Position numbers and translations under genes: made by a program | The notes under the pieces: model-generated | Told to the model about the DNA's origin: nothing | What the model saw: the letters and a program-made list of their open reading frames with translations, nothing else | The model's database searches: none | Origin: Typhlomys cinereus | Taxonomy: Eukaryota; Chordata; Mammalia; Rodentia; Platacanthomyidae | Length of the DNA stretch: 64,000 nucleotides | NCBI GenBank assembly: GCA_023101885.1 | Contig: JALPQD010000639.1 | Location: forward strand, 620,001-684,000 | Direction of reading: 5' to 3' | Shown here: piece after piece, positions 22,946 to 34,544 of the stretch | Position numbering within the stretch: position 1 is the first letter of the stretch | How the letters are laid out: each line of letters begins with the position of its first letter

Positions 22946-24115
22946 AAGAAAGATCAAAGACATTGCTTTTTCCACCTCTACCATATCAAGGTAATTTCTC
23001 TCTAAGCACAGATTCAAATCTTTACTTATGAGTTTATCATTAGAGTCATATGAGTTCTCATAGAGCCTGCTTCACAAGGCCTTCCATGGCTAATCATTTC
23101 ATGTGTTTTCTTTCTGAGACTTGCCACAAGACCTTGCAACACAAACTAAAGACCTGGTGTTGTCACTGTGAATTAGGCATACAGCTAGTTCAGAACGTTA
23201 TAATGAATTTCCCAGTGTTCAGGGAGATGAGGTTAGAAGAGTCTCCTGAGTGAGTGGAAGCTCGTGCACAGAACTCGATAGTTGTGTTTTCACAGAATAA
23301 TGTATCATTACAGAATATTCTTTTAAAATACCTCTGATTCATTAAGGTAACTACAATACTTAAGTATATGCTTGACACTAGTATATGTAGTTTTCATCAA
23401 TGGCCTTTCGTTTCTGTTTACACAACCCATCTCTAGATTCTGGGGATGTAGCTAAACAAAGTGCTGCAGAAGCACCTAACATAACAGGAAGTGCACTCTC
23501 CAAAGCAGATTCAGAGGAAGGAATGGGGACATCTCCTCATATCCTAACTGCAATATGTGAGATCAAGAGAGGAGGAAGCAGAACTAGACATTGCTGTCCT
23601 TTCTTCACGAATATTCTCAAAACAAACTCCACAGGACGATCCACTATTTGCCAGAACAAACTGTGCGTCTCTGACACACTTCAGTTCTAATTATCTAAAT
23701 ACTTGGAATTTACTACTCTAGGGAACATTTTTACTTTTGACCTCCACATGAGACAACATAATGTTCTCCATGTTCTTTTACATTTTCATAGTGGCAGAAA
23801 TCTAGGACAGTAACACAGAAGAAAGCACTGTCAAAAAAATGTATTTAGCCTCCTGTCAGTTTCTAAGAATTGTAATGTACACATGTATTTTTATCTCAGA
23901 TGTTTAAGGAACAATTTTGTTAAAATAAAATTGAGTGCTTTATTTTAATATAAGTTATGGTCATAGCATATACACAGAAATCACGAAATTATTGAATTTT
24001 TGTTCCTTTGTATAAAGCACACATAATTATAAATTCATAAATTTCTTTTGGGAAGCAAAAAATTTGTATGCCAAAAATTTATTTTCGGGCTGAATATAGA
24101 GCACATAGAATAGTA
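22946..24115. other. Unique non-coding stretch
   Basis: No repeat assigned. The 96-codon forward frame at 23400-23690 has no recognisable domain. The region 23050-23290 has balanced composition and could be conserved, but I see no specific signal. Confidence 0.4.
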
Positions 24116-24116
24116 T

Positions 24117-24119
<3 letters not shown>

Positions 24120-24153
<34 letters not shown>
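24120..24153 (+). repeat. (GA)n microsatellite
   Basis: A pure GA run of about 34 nt. Confidence 0.95.
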
Positions 24154-24155
<2 letters not shown>

Positions 24156-24204
24156 TTATGTGTGCGCACATGTTAACATTTGCTCCTTCATAACCATATA
24201 TTTT

Positions 24205-24548
24205 TACTTTTTTAAACTTTATTTATTTTGTTTGTTTGTTTGTGTGTGTGTGTGTATGTGTATGTGTGTGTGTGTGTGTGTTTGTGTTTCAGAGGACACT
24301 GTGTGTCCGTCCCTATGAAGGACCAAGGATGACTTTGGAAATCATCCTGAATTGCTTCTACTTTCTTTTTGCTTTGCTCTAGGGATTTCCCAGGCTCTGC
24401 CCAACCAGGTTCTGAAGTGCAGGCCACCACTGCTTTTTGCTTGACACTTTTTTTTTTTTTTTTTTTTTTACATAGAACCTTGTATCTGAACTCAGGATCT
24501 TCTGTTTGTGAGACAGAGTCTTAACCCCTGAACGATCCCTCCAGTTCC
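24205..24548 (-). mobile_element. Old tRNA-derived SINE with internal poly(T) expansion
   Basis: Antisense SINE of the same subfamily as 18845-19157, with (GT)n near its tail end (24241-24282) and 'tcttaacccctgaacgatcc' as antisense A box. The body is interrupted by a run of about 22 T (24449-24470) at a place where the sister copies have only a short T-rich 'gcatttt' segment. This could be a slippage expansion or an A-tail left by a second insertion. Confidence 0.75.
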
Positions 24549-25100
24549 ATAAGAAAGGTACTTTGGTGGTGTTGTCCAACCAAGGGTAATTAACTATTTG
24601 TATTGCAATCTATCCCTATTGCCTCTTGCTAGGAAAACAGTGTTGTAGAAACAGAAGTTGTCTGTGTTCATGGGAAAAGCATCAAAGTTTACCCATAGAA
24701 CAGGGGGCTCTATAAACTTTACCAAAATTGATTTTAGAAGTCTGCCAGATCCGCAAAGGCCAGATGGTGAAGGGAATACTAACACTGTATGGGAAGAATA
24801 TAAAGCTCTGTCATTTTCGCCACTCCCACCACAATTTCCTCCTCCTAATGTTGCAATCTAATGGAGGCATTGAGCTGTCCATCACTTGAAGTGGTTTCTT
24901 CAAATATCAGTGCTGGTGTGATTTGCACAGAAGCTCATCCAAGGTAAACCCAGACTCTCTCTTCAAAGAGAATGCACTGTGACAAAGAAGGTCAAGACTT
25001 TTGCCCTGTAAAAGGATCTAAGAACGAATGGTTTGTCAAGAATATCAACACTGAACAGTAATACCAAGCAGAGGCTCTGGAAACTCATCTGCTCTTTGAG
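24549..25100. other. Unique non-coding stretch
   Basis: No repeat recognised. Short open frames only. Confidence 0.4.
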
Positions 25101-25104
25101 GTCA

Positions 25105-25371
25105 CACTGGGGCTGGGGAGATGATAGGTCACTCCAGGACAGTGTCTGTCATACAAACACAAAGACCTGACCCGAGAACCCCTGCAAATAAGCCTCGCTT
25201 GGGAGCACATATTTGCAGGTCCGGTACTTGGAAGGCAAAGGCAAGAGGATGCCTGGGGCAGGCTAGCTTGCTAACATAGTCTAATCATCAAGCTGCAGCC
25301 CTAAGACAGACCCTATCTACTAACAAAAATGAATGCTACCTGAAGAATCACCTGAAATGATTCTGATCTAT

Positions 25372-25418
<47 letters not shown>
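25105..25418 (+). mobile_element. B4/RSINE-like SINE with (CA)n tail
   Basis: Starts 'ggggctggggagatgatagg', with 'aaagacctgacccgagaacc' in the B-box area and a long body. It ends in a pure CA run at about 25377-25416. Diverged from the young family. Confidence 0.7.
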
Positions 25419-25420
<2 letters not shown>

Positions 25421-25689
25421 TGTATCCCCCATATACACGTGTAGGAAAACTTGAAAGTTAGCTACATGTGTCCATTAGAAATTATGATAAGAAAGAAAAT
25501 ATTAAGGAAAATGTCACCAGTTTTGATGTCCATGGAAAGATTTAGTATCATTTTGTTGGTTTTCATAACAGATTTTTAAGAGGTTTATAGCTGACCTTCA
25601 GTCTTAGCTCACACATAAGTATCATTTCTACATAATGTTGTTTTGAAAAACATTTCCCTTTAAAACTCAAATACAATACCTTTAGCTTA

Positions 25690-26420
25690 AAAAATATTGA
25701 AATTCTTGAGTCTTGGGGATTTCCAGGTTTTCATCACCTGCGAAAATTCTGCAATTTAAGTGGTGACCTGGCAAACAGAAGCCGGCAGCATCCTCTAACC
25801 ACATTTTTGTTGAAGTTGAACTATGCTTAACTTAGAATTAATGAGAAGAATTTATAAACCCCTCATTAATCTAATTTAAATCATTGTGTGAACTGTTTCA
25901 AGTGAATATAAATCCCCAACAGCGTGCAATCTTAACTGCTCAAAGCAGTGAGCTCTGTAGAGATAGGTATTCATTAAGCAAACATTGGTTTGTCTGTTCT
26001 GGAGGGCTTCCAGATTGGGGTGTGACTTGCTCCTGAAGTCAAACTTAATTATTTAATGGGCCAATTAAAACTAGTGCATGTTTTAGACTATGATTTATGA
26101 GTAATGAGTTTCGTTACTCTACTGCTATGTGTCTAGCAAGGCTTCTTCATGTCTGTGAAAGTTGATTACATTTTCTTGTAATTTTTCTGGCTCAAGTTGT
26201 GGGGAAAAGGGGAATGGCTTATTCTGTCCTCAGAATACAGAAATCATTGCTTGTGACTGTTTTTAAATGCTCATCTGGTTTATTCTGTCATCTTTGTCTG
26301 GAGGCAGCAATAATCTCTCAGACTTTACAAAATCTTAATTAAGCTCTGGAAAATAAATGAGCAACACAACTTTGAGATGACAAGATGAATGAGAAATGTG
26401 CTTTGAAACTGAACGAAGCA
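25690..26420. promoter_or_regulatory. Candidate conserved regulatory block
   Basis: A repeat-free stretch with clustered homeodomain-type TAAT cores. Examples are 'cctcattaatctaattt' near 25860, 'acttaattatttaatg' near 26045 followed by 'ggccaattaaaa' near 26060, and 'atcttaattaagct' near 26332. It has even composition and little simple sequence. This is the style of vertebrate developmental enhancers in gene deserts. Conservation was not tested, and no target gene is visible. Confidence 0.35.
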
Positions 26421-26899
26421 CCACAACCCGACAATATTCAAAACACTTACATAAAGATGCTCTCTTGCAAAAACACATGCTAAAATAGTGATCGACTTTT
26501 CATTGTAAATACTGAAAATCATTTTTCACACAAAAGGGAAAAATAGCAAAATATTATCTTAAATAGAAGAGGCAGAAGAAAACTGACACCTGTCTGCAGG
26601 TTTTATTCATTCCTCACCTGTCCAGGCTTGTATGAATTCTAAACTTCGCTTCCTTGATCCAAGGGAGGAATCCATTGGCATCAGAATGAAACCATTAATG
26701 TACATGTTCTTGTAATACCTAGTTAAAATGACTCATTTCACTACAATTCTTTCTCTTCCACCTAGGATATGTTTTTAAAATTACAAACATAAACAGTGTG
26801 TGGTATATTCTATGTCTTTTGCTTACAACAGTTATCATACAAAGGCATGCAGTGGGTTTTGATATCACACCATTTTTACAAATAGTAAGGATGAGGCTT

Positions 26900-27318
26900 A
26901 TACAAGTTACACACAGATATCAACTTGACAACTGAAATTGAGCTTTGAACACATCTGTGAAGAATTGGAAGTTCAGATAAGCTCTAAGGAAACCTGTCTA
27001 CCTGATGTGGAAGAACCCAGTCCACAGTGCGTGAGACCATCCCTTGGGAATAAGATAGAGAAAGCTACTTCAGTAATTTTTGTAAGCTTTACCAAACCTT
27101 TGCAGACTTTCAATCTGGCAAATGAAGTTTATCTCTCTCAGCAAACTCTGTGGATGTGGTATGGCCAGTTCCCTTGGCTCCTGGTGGCGATGTGAACTCC
27201 CCTGCTCCACTAAATTAAGAACTTCAACAGGGAATCTTAAGCAAGAATAAAATCCCTCATGCCCCTAAAGCTCTTTGATCATGAATTTACCAGCAACATG
27301 CAAATGAACTGCAATACA
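26900..27318 (+). mobile_element. MaLR-type LTR (diverged, same group as 44.0 kb)
   Basis: 'tatcaacttgacaactgaa' near the 5' end, 'agtccacagtgcgtgagacc' in the middle, AATAAAATCCCTCATGCCCC as polyA region and a 'gaactgcaataca' end all follow the order of landmarks in the LTR at 44026-44425. More diverged than the 38-44 kb copies. The 85-codon frame at 26938-27195 is LTR sequence. Confidence 0.65.
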
Positions 27319-27476
27319 TCTTAGCAGAGTTAAGGAATTATTCCCTAGAAATATCCTGGGGGATACTCTCAGTGATTGAGTGTAACTATCACAGAGATTT
27401 CTAAGAATAAGATGTTAAAGAAATACTAGAAGAACTAGTAACAGGGAGAAGTCGTGTTTAAGAAGCTGTCTTATGG

Positions 27477-27780
27477 GGGCTGGAGAGGTGGCTCAGGGGT
27501 TAAGCCTCTGCCTTGCAGGCGGAAGGTCCTGAGTTCGGATCCCAGATCCCACGTATAGACGCCAGGCGGAAGTGGGGGCGGCCTGCGTTTCTGGTCCTGG
27601 TAGGGCGGAGCCTGTGAATCCCGGGGCAGAAGGAGGTGGAGGCGTCCTTGGTGGTTCACTAATTGGTCCTGTGGTTCTACACACACACACACACATACAG
27701 ACATGCGCGCACATACACACGCATATGCACACAGTTGAATAAATAATAATAATTAAAAAAATTAAAAAAATTAAAAAAAA
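27477..27780 (+). mobile_element. Young tRNA-derived SINE with 17-bp target duplication
   Basis: It has the most intact target duplication of the window: 'aagaagctgtcttatgg' at 27460-27476 and again at 27781-27797 without mismatch. Body: A box, B box, GC-rich core with several CpGs still present, CA-rich stretch, AATAAATAATAATT and an A-rich tail with TTAAAAAAA steps. Retained CpGs and a perfect duplication argue for recent insertion. Confidence 0.92.
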
Positions 27781-27799
27781 AAGAAGCTGTCTTATGGAG

Positions 27800-28300
27800 A
27801 AAGTTCCTTGCAAGGGTTGTTGGCTAGAAGGAGTAGAACATTGGCTAGCATTGGCCATGCTGCATCTCACTACAAGATATTGTGGAAAAATTGCACAGTA
27901 TAGGGTCTGTGAAGTTAGAATGATTAAAAATAAGAACAGTTAACTCTCTCCCTTCCCCTTCCTCTCCACTTACCTCTTTGTCTCCTTTCCTACTCTCTCC
28001 TCCTCTCTCTGGCATCCACTGACAATAAAAAGCTTCTCACTGACTGAAAGGAAATCTATTTAGAGGACTTGACTCCACTTTCAAAGAACAGGCAACGAAG
28101 TGTGTGGATTTGTCTAAACTGATTACTGACCTAAAGTCAATCTTGTTTTCTTACATGCTTCTCGCTGAGTCACAGGAGTGAGCATTTGGAATTCAGAGAG
28201 CTGGAGGTATTAGCACTGATGTATAGACATGGGGTAGACAAATTTTTTTCCTCAATGTGATAATAAAGCAGAAGGATATGAGTCACAGGTTATGAAAAAC
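27800..28300. other. Unique non-coding stretch
   Basis: A C/T-rich patch at 27945-28015. Nothing else recognised. Confidence 0.4.
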
Positions 28301-28304
28301 TTTT

Positions 28305-28595
28305 ACAGGCCAGAGAAATGGCTCAGGGGTTAAGCCTTTGCCATGCAAGCAAAAGGTCCTGAGTTTGGGTCCTGGATCCCACATAATAGCAGCAGGCAGA
28401 AATGACAGTGGCCTGTACTTCAGGTCCTAGAAGGCAGAGTCCGGGAAACTCCAGAGCAAAGCAAATAGGAGATAGATGCAACACAAGGTGATTCCTGAAG
28501 TCAGTCATCGGCCTTCACATTGTCACACTCAGACATACACATAGAGATCCACACCCACATATCACTGTTTCAAATGAAAAAAAAAAAAAAAAAAA
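28305..28595 (+). mobile_element. tRNA-derived SINE, intermediate age
   Basis: 'atggctcaggggttaagcct' as A-box region and 'ggtcctgagtttgggtcctg' as B-box region, a body close to the old subfamily and a poly(A) run at 28577-28595. It links the old and young groups: the head is like the young copies and the body like the old ones. Confidence 0.8.
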
Positions 28596-28599
28596 CAAT

Positions 28600-29275
28600 C
28601 ACAAGCAACCTCTGTGAAAAACACGTACAGGCAAAAGCAACAATTCTGTGGTACTCCTTAAAGTCCTACATGGCCCAATGCTTAAGCTGAATTTCTTATA
28701 ATGCAGCCATTTTTTCTCATTACCACAGACAATTGTTTTAAAATAGCAACGTTTCATTTCTTTGATCTACTTTCTAACATGTTACTGAAGGATGAACTTC
28801 TTAGCATGGAGAAACTGAGTTTTACATTCTGCTGCCACAGTTTTTAAGCAGTTTTCCTAAATGATTTTGAAATAAATCATCCAAAAAACGGGTTAAATCT
28901 GAAGTGCTAGAGGAAGTAGATGCTTAAATACTGTCACCTGATTGTCTTATTTCAGGTCTGCATTATCCCATTGATAATCAACTTCCACAGCAATGTTACT
29001 AAGCCACTCTGGTGCAAGTTCACACAACTGAACAATTTACTTGAAAGGAAAGTCATCTTACGCAAATATGAAAGGAAGGAAACATTTTTGATCCCCATAC
29101 TGTGTGTATTTCCCTGAATCTGTCCATATAGGATCTTCCACCAGTGTTTAAAGCTTTCACAGTTAAGGAGTTACACACTCCTCTCTGGGATCTTGAAATA
29201 TTGTGGAGAGTTTCTGCCAGCTAGATTTTCTCTTTATGACAATAATCTTTTCAACTTACAAGAACTTAGGCATTG
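28600..29275. other. Unique non-coding stretch
   Basis: No repeat recognised. Moderately AT-rich. Confidence 0.4.
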
Positions 29276-29279
29276 ACAG

Positions 29280-29640
29280 TCACTGTAGTAAGGCTTAGAT
29301 TTGTGCCTCCTTTATTCCGAGGAGTTTATTGACCCTCCAAAGGTCAAACAATCCTGGAGAAACCTTTTGACCTTTTGCCCCATGCCTGTCCACGGCAGAC
29401 TTGGTGACTTCGAAAGCAAATGATGTTTTTCTTTGTCTCTCTGTATCCCGGCCTCTGCTACTAGATATTAATGCCATTACCACATGGCTCAAACACAGAG
29501 GCCAAGCCTTTTTGCACACACCTACGCAGCTCTGGGTGCTTGGTCCAATTCATTGTGGTTCTCCCCCCCCTCCCTTCTCCTAATTCCCTTTATTATATTG
29601 GGCTAGTTTAAAATCTAAGACAACCTTCCCAGAAAGGGGG
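29280..29640. promoter_or_regulatory. Candidate regulatory block with paired nuclear-receptor half-sites
   Basis: Repeat-free, higher GC than the surroundings, with several CpGs. It holds AAAGGTCA on the plus strand at 29339-29346 and the same octamer on the minus strand at 29368-29375 (written TGACCTTT). AAAGGTCA is the NBRE half-site bound by NR4A-type monomeric nuclear receptors, and it is close to extended half-sites of other receptors. Role and conservation are inference. Confidence 0.35.
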
Positions 29641-30685
29641 GAGGGGATCTGTAATCAGCCAATCTAGTTTTAAACCCCATAAATTTGCTTCCTCCTCACC
29701 CCTTCCCCCACTCCTAAGAAATGCTTTAAAGAAAGGGATTGATCTGCAGTTTTTAGAATGGCTTCCCTTTGCAATTGCCTTGCTGTGTTTAAAGTAGAAA
29801 TGTTTCCACAACTATCTGATTGTGTTTGACTATGCAGCTGTCTAGAAGTACCAAGTCTCTGGCTTTAAAGATAAGCAAAAGTACTTACTGGATACTTGAG
29901 TAGTGATAAGAAAAGAAAAACAATAAAGACTCAAGGGATGCTAGTGAATTTTTTTCCTGTTTTGCTTAGAATAGCTCTCATGATTCAAAGGCACTAAGTA
30001 AGGGAGACCAAGGACAAAATGTAGAAGTCAAGCATCTACAGAATACAATTTTTAAATCTTAAATTAAAATGTGCATGAAACTGCATCCCTATCATAACTC
30101 AGATATACATGTCTGCAAATTGTAACCATGCATTTTTCTCTGTCATTCTGCAGCATTGAGCTATATTTAGGTCAGATACTGTTGTCTTTTTCTCTTTGTT
30201 CTTTCAACATCTATTTTCATGTTTTATTGAACTCAAAAGTTTTTCTCATTAACTATTTGGCCAGGAAGGGATATATCTGCTGCATGTGATGGTATTAATC
30301 ATCTCTGTAGGAAGCTGGTAGAGTGGAATTTTCTGTGACATTCCATTCTTATCATTGATACTTTGGGAATCCTGTTTTAATTTCTAAGGTATGGAAGAAA
30401 ATTATGTATGTATAACAGACTTTTTGTTTTCCTTACCTGGTAGCCAGGTTATACTTTCCAGATATTTCCTGAAAGGAAAAGCAGTGGCAACTTTTTTTAA
30501 GAGGTCAATAAAGTATGAAGTCATGAACATTAGTATGATTGGGAAAAAATAAATAAACATAATGGAAAAAATATTCTCACAAATTGTATATAGCAAATTT
30601 AGTATATTAATAAAAATAGAAAAGTTTAGATTTTTCAATAAAAATTTTCACCTGATTGACAAACAGATTTATATTTACTCGAGTT
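29641..30685. other. Unique non-coding stretch
   Basis: No repeat assigned. A/T-rich from 30360 on. Confidence 0.4.
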
Positions 30686-30689
30686 AAAA

Positions 30690-30930
30690 ATTATTGTTGA
30701 CAATTTTTAGAAAGTATTTTATTCATTTGAGAGTCAGTGAACTAGTCAGAAAGAGAGAGAAAGAAAGAGAAGGTGAACATAAGCCTGAGGTAGAGCTTAA
30801 GCAGAGATCACAGGATACCCTCCCAAAGCCAGGTCTCCTCCCAACTTGGGGGTTTCTGGGGACTGAATTTTGTTTGCCAGGTTTGTGAATGAGCACCCTG
30901 CTGCTGATCTAACTTGCAATCCCCTATTCT
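30690..30930 (-). mobile_element. Probable old SINE, reverse strand
   Basis: 'agtattttattcatttgag' at the tail side, GA-rich sequence, then 'tttctggggactgaattttg' and 'ccaggtttgtgaatgagcac', which resemble antisense B and A boxes of a rodent tRNA-derived SINE. Too diverged to place in a subfamily. Confidence 0.45.
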
Positions 30931-31254
30931 TGATACTTTTTTAGAAAATTTATTTTGTACTAATCAATAGGGGGAAAAAAGCCACTTTTCACACCTGCGT
31001 AGCTCCGTAAGTAACCCCACCCTGCCTCTCTTCAATGGCTCCTGACCCTCTGGGACCTCCCCTAGGTCGGAGAATTCCTCCCTTTTCTTTTGCTGGATAT
31101 AACTGGATTTAAGCTTCAAAAAATAATTTGTTAGTATATGCATAAAGGCATGGATATGCCACAGGGTGAAGATGGAGGCCACAGAACAACTTCATGAAGT
31201 GGTTTCTTCCCTGTCACTTGTAGAATCGATAAACCATCCTTCTGGCCTTACTCT

Positions 31255-31690
31255 TGACAAAGTTTTATTATTAGTAGTATATTTTTATTCTTTGATAGTT
31301 TTATACATAAATACATATATACATAAATACAATAAACTTATGCCATTTTCATCCCGTGCCCCCTCCCATTTCTCCCATTAAAACGCTTCTTCGTCCCAAT
31401 GGTCTCTTTCATACTTTAGGAGTTTTGCATGTGGCCCACTCACTGAGTTTCATCTGAGTTGTCTATATTCCCAAGTGCCTGAGCACTTTATGGAATGGGG
31501 ATAATATATTAGCACTTACACTGCTGTGGAAAGTAGATTCATTCTAGTTTTTAGCCTTAACCCTCAGTAGGTTTTCAGGAAGGTGTGTAGCACCCCAACC
31601 ACAGCAACACATTAATCCTTTGAAAGTTTATGGAAACAGATATAGCAGTGGGTTCACTGGTGTGGAAACTTCCTTCTTGACAACTTTTTA
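31255..31690 (-). mobile_element. L1 3' UTR remnant, reverse strand
   Basis: 'ttgatagttttatacataaa', C/T-rich 'gccccctcccatttctccc' and 'ttttgcatgtggcccactca' follow the order seen in antisense rodent L1 3' UTRs (tail, C-rich tract, 'gcatgt.tgacccactgag' segment). The distal half is uncertain. Confidence 0.5.
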
Positions 31691-31694
31691 TGAA

Positions 31695-32980
31695 TTTTAA
31701 AAGAATGTTCTATAAGAATCTTTATGCTAGAGTATCATAGGAAATGAAAGAAACTAGGCTTAGCTCCACGCACAAGAAGAAATTGTAGGAATTTATAGTA
31801 AGAAAGCAAGGTTGTGAGTGGAAACTTACCAAAACCAAGGTGATTATTTTTAAACTGACTTAGTGCATTCTGAAGTCAGGTCAGAAGGATGTAGAGTATG
31901 TCCATACTCATGAATAGTAGATTTTTTTCACTAAACTGACTCAGCAGGAATTTTTCCTAAAATTGGATGAATGGAAATATGATAAAGATAGGAATGCAGA
32001 AAACCTAGAGTCAAGCTATAGAAGGGAGTCTATGTGACTGATTCTAGAATTTAGTTATAGAAGCATTCACATAAGTCTCTTTTTCTTTCCCCATGTTCCA
32101 AGATCTTTAGATTATTCTTAATGTCATAGAGTTAATTTGGGGGTATTAGGAAAATTTGAAATTGATTTCCAGTTATTAAAGGGAATTTATATAAGTTCAT
32201 CTAATCACTTTCATTTTATTCTACTTTAATTTTCTTTCTTCTTCATTTTATTTAGAACAATATAACAGGCATTCAGAATATAAAAACATTTTGTAGCACA
32301 ACCTAGTTCTTTATTGATCTATAATATAAGGAGGATAACGAATGTATATAATAATTAATAATTATAACTCATCATAGCATGATGAAATAAATCCAAATGT
32401 TATTCAAAGTAAGACCCAGCTCACTAGCATGAAGGCATTTTTGTGTTTGTACCTGAATATGATCTCCACAACATTACACATTTCATCATGTGTCTGTTAA
32501 GGTTAGGTATTCCAGGTAGACAGAGTCACAGACTTTAAGTCAGGGAGGTAGACTATTGTTATATCATCCTAGGGAAGTGTTAGACTATCACAGACTACAA
32601 GTTTGAAAGTTTGAAAAAGAGATCATGTTCAATTTAATCAGTGTATATTCCATACCTGACCATATGGTATGCTATCAATCCTACAAAAAATGACTGGAAA
32701 ATCAGATTGGAAAGACAGATCGGATGAGATTGCACATAGAGAGTGTGGTCGGTAGCAACAGTCATTTGCAAAATTTTTATTAGCAAGAAAATGTTACACT
32801 TGGCTCATTAACTAAGAAAGATTCCTTTTCAAACAGTATGTGGGATGGGAAGAGGTGAATGAAGAGAGAAGTAGCCCTCAACATCAATGTGCTAAACAAT
32901 GAAGGAAAAAGTTGCTTTGGGTGAAAGAAATGTTCAGTATATTGCTTTTTTACTTATAGAAGTGACCAAAAAGGGTCCAA
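31695..32980. other. Unique non-coding stretch
   Basis: No repeat recognised and no coding frame. Confidence 0.4.
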
Positions 32981-32982
32981 AA

Positions 32983-33108
32983 ATACAATGTTGCCTTTGT
33001 GTGGAAAAAAATCTGTGCGTTACAGACACTGAGCATGTGTAAAACATACAATGCTGCCCTTGTGGAAAAAAAGTCTGTGTGCGACAAACACTGAGCAAGT
33101 GTGAAGGG
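32983..33108 (+). repeat. 63-bp tandem duplication
   Basis: Two units with a 63-nt period. Each starts ATACAATG (32983 and 33046) and carries 'tgtggaaaaaaa', 'tctgtg', an 'acactgagca' core and 'gtgt'. The units differ at several positions, so the duplication is not recent. No larger family recognised. Confidence 0.8.
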
Positions 33109-33231
33109 TATTTATCTTGTGCTTACTCAGTTTTACCACTGTACTTTGTAGCATGAACTCAGCTAACTATGGTCACATTATGGTCTCTACATTATTAGCA
33201 TCTTCACTTCTTAAGGAAGAGGAATTATATA

Positions 33232-33400
33232 TTGGGTTGGAAAGAAGGCTCAGAGGGTAATGTGCCTGCTCGTAAACCTCATAAGCTAAGTTCAATCCCT
33301 GTAAGCCTACACGGTAGAAGAAAGAACCAACTTCTGACCTCTATCTGTGTACCATGTTCTACATACATCTCTCTCTCCACATAAATGCTGTATTTCTCTA
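33232..33400 (+). mobile_element. Old tRNA-derived SINE fragment
   Basis: 'ttggaaagaaggctcagagg' and 'aagctaagttcaatccctgt' are recognisable A- and B-box regions, and 'accaacttctgacctctat' resembles the B2/B4 body. The tail is eroded. Confidence 0.6.
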
Positions 33401-34540
33401 TTAAATAACAAAAAATTAGAAAGTAGAAAACAAAGTAAATAACTGTTTACAAAGTAGATAACTGCAATAACTTTATCTGTGTTGTCATTTTTACCTCTTC
33501 CACCTTGTTTGATGTATACAAATTGATTAAGCTTTATTTCTTTATGTGACAATGATAGGACTGAATTATATCCCTCTTCCTTCCTATTTGGCTCAAATGT
33601 CTGTCTTTCCTCTCTGAGCCCAAGTGGATAGTCATCTTTTAATTTATATTGTAAGTACTGTGGGCCATCAGATTATGAACAGAAAAGGTATATTTTGATT
33701 CGCTGTTTTGAAAGTTGCAGTCAATGAACCATGAGCCTATTTCTTTTGACTTGTTATAAAGTAAAGCATTACAACAGGGCCCTGTTGTGGACCAAAAGCT
33801 GAGTAGCCTGAATCCAACAATGCTCTCTGGGGACACACTCCCAATTATCTGGAGACCTCTCATTAGGTCCCAAGTTTGAAAGGTCCAATAATCTCCCTAT
33901 AGAGTCTCACTAGGAGCCAACCATTTAATACTTGGTCTTCTGAAGGCATTTAAGAATCCAAACTCTCACACATGTTATATTTGCTAAGTTTTAGCTATAA
34001 AACCAATGCTTCTCTATGAATTTCAATTTACTCTTAGTTTGTGTGCTGTGAGTAATCTCATTAGTCATTCCAAAGTTCTATCTTATTACTAGACTTGAGG
34101 AGAGAATAGAAAAATTTAGAAAGCAAACATAGAATGCACAGAAAAAAAAAAGAAAGGGAAATACTCTGAAACATTAAATTAAATATAAGTGAAGGTGAGG
34201 TAGACAAAAAAGAGTGGAGGTCAGGGATACATGTAGCATCTGAATCACTTTAGTACCAATGGTGAAGAGCCACAGACACTAGACAGAAATGAAGCTTATC
34301 ACATCACGTAATAGTTCATAGCTATACGTGAGAATATTAATGACTAATTATTACAACTGTTTCCTCTACCCTATTCTTATCAGTCTTGAAATCATTGTTA
34401 GTATTGCTATCACCTTTATCTTAAAAGATATCTTCAGGTATGTACTTCTACTGTTTCTTCCCCTTTCCATACTACTAATTTATGTTTCTTGTTTCTTTGA
34501 CATAATTGCTTTCAGTTTTCATGAAAATTGGGTGGATGTG
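33401..34540. other. Unique non-coding stretch
   Basis: Nothing recognised. Short open frames only. Confidence 0.4.
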
Positions 34541-34544
34541 GCCT

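Noticed and set aside
23400..23690. 96-aa forward frame in unique DNA
   Set aside because: No recognisable domain, no splice context I can support, and a length compatible with chance.
24120..24153. GA run as a GAGA-factor or promoter element
   Set aside because: A plain dinucleotide microsatellite next to no gene.
32983..33108. 63-bp repeats as a minisatellite or CRISPR
   Set aside because: Only two diverged units with no spacers.
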